A stretch of 64,000 nt of DNA from Gammaproteobacteria bacterium (GTDB lineage: Bacteria; Pseudomonadota; Gammaproteobacteria; SZUA-229), in assembly GCA_013041745.1 (NCBI GenBank), contig JABDRN010000018.1:17170-81169 (forward strand), in the 5' to 3' direction. Shown here piece by piece: positions 58,625 through 64,000 of this stretch. Position 1 is the stretch's first letter. Each line of letters starts with the position of its first letter. The notes below the pieces were generated by a model. The model was given only the letters and a program-made list of their open reading frames with translations. It made no database searches and was not told the DNA's origin. A program made the position numbers and the translations under genes.

Positions 58625-59935
58625 TCAGCTGTTCTCTGAGGTGACAGGGGCTTGATCTTCTTCGATTGTTTCAGCCATGTCACTCGTATCCTGCATCCGT
58701 GCGGTCTGCACCGCGTTGTTTGTCGAGCGCATTATCTCGATCGTGTAGTTTTCTATCATCAGGCTGGTGCCGGTCTGTGGAATGATCTCCATGTGCTCGA
58801 GGATAAGGCCGTTGAGCGTCTTCGGCCCATCTGAGGGTAGCTGCCAGTCGAGTGCGCGGTTGATATCGCGAATATGTGTATTGCCATCGATCAGGTAGGA
58901 GTTATCTGCCTGTTTATGTATACCGAGGTTTCGAGTCGGTGAGTCGGTAGTAAACTGGCCGACGATCTCTTCCAGTATGTCTTCCAGCGTGACCAGCCCC
59001 TGTATGCTGCCGTATTCATCGACGACCAGACCGGAGCGACGGCGGTTGTCCTGAAAGTTTAAAAGCTGCTGTGTTAGAGAAGTGCCAGCAGGGATGAAAT
59101 AGGCTGATGCAATAGTGCCTTTGAGCGTATCCATGTTCAGTTCATCGCGGGAAAACAGGTTGAGCACTTTACGAAGATGCAATACACCGACAGTGTTGTC
59201 GATGCTGTCATGAAATACCGGCACACGGGTACGCTGGCTGTGCGTTATCTGGTGCACTATATCGTTCCAGTCATCATTAAGGTCGATACCGGTAACCTCG
59301 TTACGCGGTACCATGATATCCTCGACACTGACCTGCTCCAGGTCGATTATGCTAAGTAGCATGTCAGAGTGTGCCTGCGGCATGAAATGTTCTGCTTCGA
59401 CGACCACCGCTCGTAGTTCATCGGCGCTGAGTTCCTGCCTGGTCTCCTTGTCAGGGTGCACACCCATCAGAGATAGCAGCGCATTTGAAAAGATATTGAC
59501 CAGCCATACAAAAGGATAGAGCGGCGTGGCGATGACCGTGTATACAAATGCTGACGGGAAAGCCAGCTTTTCAGGCTTTAATGCGGCCAGTGTCTTCGGC
59601 GTGACTTCAGAAAAAATCAGTATGACGAACGCCAGTGCGATCGGTGCCACAGCGAGACCGATCTCACCATAGAGGCGAAGAGCGATGATGGTCGCGACGG
59701 TGGCGGCAAAGATATTGACGATATTATTTCCCAGCAGGATAAGACCGAGTAAGCGGTCAGGCCTTGCCAGCAGCTTACTCGCAAGTCTGGCGCCACGATG
59801 CCCTTTATCTGCGAGGCTTTTCAGGCGGTAACGGTTGAGTGTCATCAGCGCTGTTTCTGAGCCTGAAAAAAAACCGGATAATAAGATCAGGATGGCGAGG
59901 ATGATGAACAGCGAGGCTGTCGATAGTTCGTTCAA
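58625..59935 (-). CDS. CNNM/CorC-like membrane protein (YfjD type)
   Basis: A 436-aa protein: DUF21 (CNNM) membrane domain (about 1-190), two CBS domains (about 205-330) and a C-terminal CorC_HlyC domain (about 345-420). The family is linked to Mg2+/Co2+ export. It is next to ypjD, which faces ffh, as in E. coli. Its close position to radA suggests co-transcription. Confidence 0.88.
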   Translation of the reverse strand: MNELSTASLFIILAILILLSGFFSGSETALMTLNRYRLKSLADKGHRGARLASKLLARPDRLLGLILLGNNIVNIFAATVATIIALRLYGEIGLAVAPIALAFVILIFSEVTPKTLAALKPEKLAFPSAFVYTVIATPLYPFVWLVNIFSNALLSLMGVHPDKETRQELSADELRAVVVEAEHFMPQAHSDMLLSIIDLEQVSVEDIMVPRNEVTGIDLNDDWNDIVHQITHSQRTRVPVFHDSIDNTVGVLHLRKVLNLFSRDELNMDTLKGTIASAYFIPAGTSLTQQLLNFQDNRRRSGLVVDEYGSIQGLVTLEDILEEIVGQFTTDSPTRNLGIHKQADNSYLIDGNTHIRDINRALDWQLPSDGPKTLNGLILEHMEIIPQTGTSLMIENYTIEIMRSTNNAVQTARMQDTSDMAETIEEDQAPVTSENS

Positions 59936-60015
59936 GGAGAGTTGTCTCTATATGACTTGTGTTCGTTAATTATGTGTTAACAAGGTCTAGTGTCAAGTTG
60001 TATTTCGTATCACTC

Positions 60016-60086
60016 TGTCATCTCGACCAGCGGGAGAGATCTGAAAGAATCGGTGTATAAGATCTCTCCCGCTGGTCGAGATGACA
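60016..60086. repeat. Perfect 26-bp inverted repeat between ypjD and the CorC-like gene
   Basis: The arms 60016-60041 and 60061-60086 are exact complements (TGTCATCTCGACCAGCGG... and ...CCGCTGGTCGAGATGACA) around a 19-nt loop. The motif of TCATCTCGACC with GGGAGAGATC recurs in many bacterial genomes. It separates two same-strand genes and could form a strong transcript hairpin; no T-run follows on the minus strand. Confidence 0.92.
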
Positions 60087-60108
60087 ATATATAAGTGATG
60101 TCTAATTG

Positions 60109-60930
60109 CTAAACAAGAATGATCTCAAGCACGAATTTGCTGCCAAAATATGCCAGCATCAAACTGATAAAACCGCTCAATGTCCAGCGTATTGCAGTAC
60201 GCCCCCGCCAGCCTAATTTCCAGTGGCCGATCAGTAGGATGAGAAAGACGAACCATGCGAAGATGGATAGAACTGTCTTGTGAACCAGTTGCTGGGCGAA
60301 CATGTTTTCTAAAAAGATCAGTCCGCTGCCGAGAGAAATGGTCAGCGCGACGAAACCGACGACGATGACTTCGAACAATAATACTTCCATGTTTTTTAAC
60401 GGCGGCATCAAACGGATGACGCCGCCAGGCTGGTGAGCATGCAGGAACCTGCTCTGTATAGACAGCAGGATGGCCTGTAAGGCTGCCAGTGCAAGGATGC
60501 TGTATGCCACGATAGATGTCAGTATATGAAACACCAGTGCGCTAGAGCTATCGGGCCCCAGCAGGTGACTGCTGCTCTTCAGGGTGTCGATAATCATGGC
60601 GGCTGCTGTCAGTGGTAATAAGATGATAGCAAGGATATCGACTGGATAACGCCATACAGCTGATAGCGTAAGTAAGGTGATGAATGCGCTGACCAGGGAA
60701 ATCGCATTATAAAATCCCAGGTTGACACCCATAGGGGTCAGCATGCTGTTATACAGCGCCAGGATGTGAAAGCACAATGCTGCCATGCCTAACATCAGCA
60801 CCTGTTTTTTTGTCAGTTGTGCGATTATACCGCTGCAGGCATTAGCAGGCTTTCTCAATCGTAAAAATAGCAGTGCTGAACAGGCTATGTATAGAATAAT
60901 TCCACTGTAGGTAAAGATATTGTTGTCCAT
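60109..60930 (-). CDS. ypjD: CcsA-like inner-membrane protein (YpjD)
   Basis: A 273-aa protein with eight or so hydrophobic helices of the cytochrome c assembly (CcsA/HemX) family; ALLFHILTSIVAYSILALAALQA is a recognisable stretch. In E. coli ypjD sits divergently from ffh and next to the CorC-like gene, as here apart from the MBL gene. Its role is unsettled; a link to CorC-type transporters has been proposed. Confidence 0.85.
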   Translation of the reverse strand: MDNNIFTYSGIILYIACSALLFLRLRKPANACSGIIAQLTKKQVLMLGMAALCFHILALYNSMLTPMGVNLGFYNAISLVSAFITLLTLSAVWRYPVDILAIILLPLTAAAMIIDTLKSSSHLLGPDSSSALVFHILTSIVAYSILALAALQAILLSIQSRFLHAHQPGGVIRLMPPLKNMEVLLFEVIVVGFVALTISLGSGLIFLENMFAQQLVHKTVLSIFAWFVFLILLIGHWKLGWRGRTAIRWTLSGFISLMLAYFGSKFVLEIILV

Positions 60931-61140
60931 GTTGTTTTTGTCTACTGGTCTATACTGGGCTAATACTATCTGTTAACAATGATTTGAAAGACTGTTTTAT
61001 CTAGCAAAATGTGAGTTTGCTCACACTCTGGGTTTTTCGTCGACGTATACTTTTTAATAGGTCGCATGTTATCACTAGAATGGTACATAATAAAACGATA
61101 AGGCATAAAAAGCTGATGTCGAGAGATGCAGGTAATCTGA

Positions 61141-61908
61141 ATGAAAGTGCGCGTATTAGGATGTAGTGGTGGAATAAACCAGAGTGTGGCGACCACATCT
61201 TTCCTGATAGATGATGATATCCTTATCGATGCCGGTACCGGTGTATGTGATCTGTCGTTGCAGGAGATGCGTCGAATACGGCATATATTTGTCAGCCACT
61301 CGCATCTCGATCACATCGCTTCGATCCCGTTACTGGCCGATACGCTTTTTGATGACCTTGTCGGACAGCCGATCATCGTGCATGCATTGCCAGAAACGAT
61401 CCGTGCCTTGCAAGATCACATTTTCAACTGGACGATCTGGCCAGATTTTACCGAACTGCCACATAAGACCAATGCCGTCCTGAAACTTGAATCGATGGCA
61501 GCCGGCGCAGTCATCGAACTATCAGGACGTTGGATAGAGATGATCAGGGTCAACCATTCTGTACCGGCTGTGGGTTACTGCATCAAGGAAGATGGCAAGG
61601 TGTTTGCTTTCAGCGGTGACACTACCAGCAATGAAAGCTTCTGGCTTAGCCTCAACAAGTATGAGTCACTGGATCTACTGGTAGTCGAGGCGGCGTTTGC
61701 TGACCGGGATATCGAGCTGGCTAAAGTCGCTTATCACTATTGCCCCAAATTACTGTCTGCTGACCTCGTCAAGCTAAAGCACAGGACAAAAGTTTGTGTT
61801 TCTCATCTCAAGCCCGGTTGTGAGCAGGAGATCATGACGCAATGTCGAGAGGCGCTGCCGGGCTGGGACATCTGCCAGCTTAAAAGTGGTGATGTTTTTC
61901 AGCTGTGA
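61141..61908 (+). CDS. Metallo-beta-lactamase-fold protein, PDE class II-like
   Basis: A 255-aa MBL-fold hydrolase. The metal motif is SHSHLDHIASIP (about 58-69). NHSVPAVGYCI and AFSGDTTSNESFW provide further ligands, and the late VCVSHLKPG supplies the last His. The pattern resembles class II 3',5'-cyclic nucleotide phosphodiesterases, but substrate is unproven. It is inserted between ypjD and ffh. Confidence 0.82.
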   Translation: MKVRVLGCSGGINQSVATTSFLIDDDILIDAGTGVCDLSLQEMRRIRHIFVSHSHLDHIASIPLLADTLFDDLVGQPIIVHALPETIRALQDHIFNWTIWPDFTELPHKTNAVLKLESMAAGAVIELSGRWIEMIRVNHSVPAVGYCIKEDGKVFAFSGDTTSNESFWLSLNKYESLDLLVVEAAFADRDIELAKVAYHYCPKLLSADLVKLKHRTKVCVSHLKPGCEQEIMTQCREALPGWDICQLKSGDVFQL

Positions 61909-62011
61909 GTATATTTCATAGATAAAAAAGGCCTAAATATCTGCGGTAGGGGTTCTCCATATTCGCTATAATTCACCATCGTGAACCAATTTAAATATTT
62001 CAAGGTATGCC

Positions 62012-63391
62012 ATGTTTGATGGATTAAGTGACCGACTTGCCAGTACTGCGCAGAAATTGCGTGGTGAGGGCCGATTAACCGAAACTAATATTCAGGATGC
62101 TCTGCGTGATGTGCGCATGGCATTGCTGGAGGCTGATGTTGCCCTGTCCGTGGTGCGCGGCTTTATCGAAGATGTGAAACAGCGTGCACTGGGTGAAGAG
62201 GTGTTGACCAGCCTGAAGCCGGGGCAGGTGTTCGTCACTATCGTTCAGGATGAACTGGTCAAGGTGATGGGAGAGCAGAACGAGTCGCTCGATCTCAGTG
62301 CGCAGCCGCCGGCGGTTGTTTTGATGGCCGGCCTGCAGGGTGCAGGTAAGACCACTACCGTTGCCAAGCTGGCAAAGATGCTGCAAGAGCGAGAAAAGAA
62401 AAAAACCTTGCTGGTGAGCTGTGATATCTATCGGCCTGCAGCGATCGAGCAGTTGAAAACACTGGCATCACAGGTGGCAGCAGAATTTTTTCCCAGTACG
62501 ACCGATCAGAAACCGGCAGATATCGCTAAAGCGGCTATCGATTATGCACGCAAACACTATATAGATGTCGTCATCGTCGATACTGCCGGTCGTCTACATA
62601 TCGATGCCGACATGATGGATGAGATCAAAGCCGTGCATGCCGCGGCCAATCCGGTTGAAACCCTGTTCGTGGTCGACAGCATGACCGGCCAGGATGCCGC
62701 CAATACCGCACAGGCGTTCAATGAGGCGCTGCCGCTCACCGGTGTGGTCCTGACCAAGACAGATGGCGATGCACGCGGCGGTGCAGCACTGTCTATCCGT
62801 CAGATCACCGGCAAACCGATCAAATTCATGGGCTCGGGAGAAAAGATCGAGGCACTGGAGCCATTTCATCCCGACCGCGTGGCTTCACGCATCCTCGGAA
62901 TGGGCGATGTCCTGTCGCTGGTGGAAGAGGTTCAACAGAAAGTCGACCATAAAAAAGCGGCACAGTTGGCGAAGAAAGTTCAGAAAGGCAAAAGTTTTAA
63001 TTTCAACGACCTGAAAGAACAGTTCGAACAGATGCAGAACATGGGGGGTATGGCCGGCCTGATGGATAAGCTTCCCGGCATGCCTGGCATGGCCGATAAG
63101 ATCAAAGACAAGGTCAACGACAAGGAAATGAGCCGCATGGTCGGTATCATCAACTCGATGACACCTAAAGAGAGAGCCTTTCCGGAAATTATCAAAGGTT
63201 CAAGGAAACGTCGTATCGCCGATGGATGCGGGCTGCAGGTTCAGGATGTCAACCGTCTCATAAAGCAGCAGATGCAGATGAAAAAAATGATGAAAAAGAT
63301 GTCAAAAGGCGGCATGGCGAAGATGATGCGGGCTATGAAAGGCGGCGGCATGCCCCCTGGAATGGGCGGTCCGGGCGGAATGGGCTTCTGA
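62012..63391 (+). CDS. ffh: Signal recognition particle protein Ffh
   Basis: GTPase of the SRP, which carries membrane proteins to FtsY/SecYEG. The G1 motif is GLQGAGKTTT, G3 is DTAGRL and G4 is TKTDGDARGG. The N domain is 1-90, the G domain about 90-295, and the Met-rich M domain (MQMKKMMKKMSKGGMAK) binds 4.5S RNA. Length 459 aa. Followed by rpsP and rimM. Confidence 0.97.
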   Translation: MFDGLSDRLASTAQKLRGEGRLTETNIQDALRDVRMALLEADVALSVVRGFIEDVKQRALGEEVLTSLKPGQVFVTIVQDELVKVMGEQNESLDLSAQPPAVVLMAGLQGAGKTTTVAKLAKMLQEREKKKTLLVSCDIYRPAAIEQLKTLASQVAAEFFPSTTDQKPADIAKAAIDYARKHYIDVVIVDTAGRLHIDADMMDEIKAVHAAANPVETLFVVDSMTGQDAANTAQAFNEALPLTGVVLTKTDGDARGGAALSIRQITGKPIKFMGSGEKIEALEPFHPDRVASRILGMGDVLSLVEEVQQKVDHKKAAQLAKKVQKGKSFNFNDLKEQFEQMQNMGGMAGLMDKLPGMPGMADKIKDKVNDKEMSRMVGIINSMTPKERAFPEIIKGSRKRRIADGCGLQVQDVNRLIKQQMQMKKMMKKMSKGGMAKMMRAMKGGGMPPGMGGPGGMGF

Positions 63392-63528
63392 TTCAATTGC
63401 AGATTAATGTCTAATTTATCCTGAATACAGGCTTCCATCTGGCGATATAATCACGTAAAATGCGCGGTTTCCTGTGGCCCCCGGTAATGGTCTGGGTCAC
63501 TTTTCGTTTAAGAATTTGAGAGTAACTG

Positions 63529-63780
63529 ATGGTAACAATACGTTTATCTAGAGGCGGCGCTAAGAAAAAGCCTTTTTATCACATAGATGTCAAAGACTCA
63601 CGTCAATCACGTGATGGTCGCTACATCGAGCGTCTAGGCTACTTTAACCCTGGTGCTACCGGTGGTGAAGAGCGTCTGGTTTTAAACCTGGATCGTGTTA
63701 CACACTGGAAGGGTGTCGGTGCACAGACATCAGATCGTGTATCTACATTGATCAAGCAGGCCAAGAAAGCCGCTGCCTGA
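63529..63780 (+). CDS. rpsP: 30S ribosomal protein bS16
   Basis: An 83-aa ribosomal protein ([34 protein letters not shown]...) of standard length, central to 30S assembly. It heads the rpsP-rimM-trmD-rplS operon, of which rimM begins 46 bp later. Confidence 0.97.
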   Translation: MVTIRLSRGGAKKKPFYHIDVKDSRQSRDGRYIERLGYFNPGATGGEERLVLNLDRVTHWKGVGAQTSDRVSTLIKQAKKAAA

Positions 63781-63825
63781 AAATAACGCTGTCCTGGAAA
63801 TATTTCCTGCTGTAAGACTTGCACC

Positions 63826-64000
63826 ATGAGTTCGGTCCAGCAAAAAGACCAGGATGCGAATAAGACTCCGGAAAAAGTCACACTAGGGCGTATCACCGGA
63901 GTTTATGGTGTAAAAGGCTGGGTAAAGGTCTTTTCATACACCGATCCAATGGAAGCTATCGTCGATTACAGCCCATGGTTCATCAGGGCTGAAAATAGAA
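63826..64000 (+). CDS. rimM: 16S rRNA processing protein RimM, 5' part
   Basis: Begins ATG at 63826 and is cut by the window end. The visible 58 residues include [32 protein letters not shown], the RimM N-terminal domain. A 17-residue polar extension precedes it. RimM helps 30S head maturation with bS16 and uS19. Confidence 0.92.
   Translation, partial: MSSVQQKDQDANKTPEKVTLGRITGVYGVKGWVKVFSYTDPMEAIVDYSPWFIRAENR

Noticed and set aside
1..64000. tRNA, rRNA, riboswitch or prophage
   Set aside because: No convincing tRNA cloverleaf, conserved rRNA segment, riboswitch core, integrase or phage structural gene was seen while reading; short structured RNAs could still have been missed.

Overview
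The window is about 64 kb of gammaproteobacterial chromosome of moderate GC content. This rests on gene order as well as gene content. The blocks leuC-leuD-leuB-asd-fimV-truA-trpF-trpB-trpA-accD-folC-SPOR-cvpA-purF-metZ, bcp-gcvR facing dapA-bamC, and a CorC-like gene plus ypjD facing ffh-rpsP-rimM are all recognisable gammaproteobacterial arrangements. The species cannot be fixed from the sequence. FimV and a PilZ protein suggest type IV pili and c-di-GMP signalling. No rRNA or tRNA genes, CRISPR array, phage or insertion sequence were seen.

Region by region: (1) 94-4920 is a five-gene same-strand cluster that is not ordinary housekeeping: an orphan ParA/MinD-type ATPase, a membrane-anchored TPR protein, a membrane-anchored DUF302 protein, a single-pass protein with a histone-like Lys/Ala tail and a Met/Ile heptad-repeat domain, and a dynamin-like GTPase with two membrane segments. 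It is the best candidate for an undescribed system. (2) 4974-9683 holds psd, a copper chaperone, prmB, aroC and an MFS transporter. (3) 9811-11573 holds an orphan, apparently inactive CD-NTase-like protein and a LysR regulator divergent from leuC. (4) 11785-30931 is the long biosynthetic block for leucine, aspartate-family amino acids, tryptophan, malonyl-CoA, folate, purine and methionine, with fimV inside it. (5) 30992-36630 holds thioredoxin-like, DUF2892, Crp/Fnr, lytic transglycosylase, proS, MIF-like and DUF4124 genes. (6) 36759-39113 holds a LysR gene, a small hypothetical gene and an AI-2E-type exporter. (7) 39238-41883 is a porin/FMN-binding/PepSY operon read leftward behind a strong Fur-box candidate. 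(8) 42095-48425 holds a secreted hypothetical protein, an acyltransferase, a DUF2238 protein, bcp, gcvR, a PilZ protein, dapA and bamC. (9) 48694-60930 holds pyk, an MMPL/RND transporter, folE2-queD, dxs-ispA-xseB, radA, a CorC-like protein and ypjD. (10) 61141-64000 holds a metallo-beta-lactamase-fold protein, ffh, rpsP and the start of rimM.

Intergenic DNA is short everywhere (no gap over 300 bp) but carries several clear structures: two perfect 25-26 bp inverted repeats (39122-39227 and 60016-60086), a REP-like pair (52652-52718) with a third similar element (48609-48633), two bidirectional terminators sharing an identical 19-nt segment, and a 13-bp hairpin inside the porin operon.
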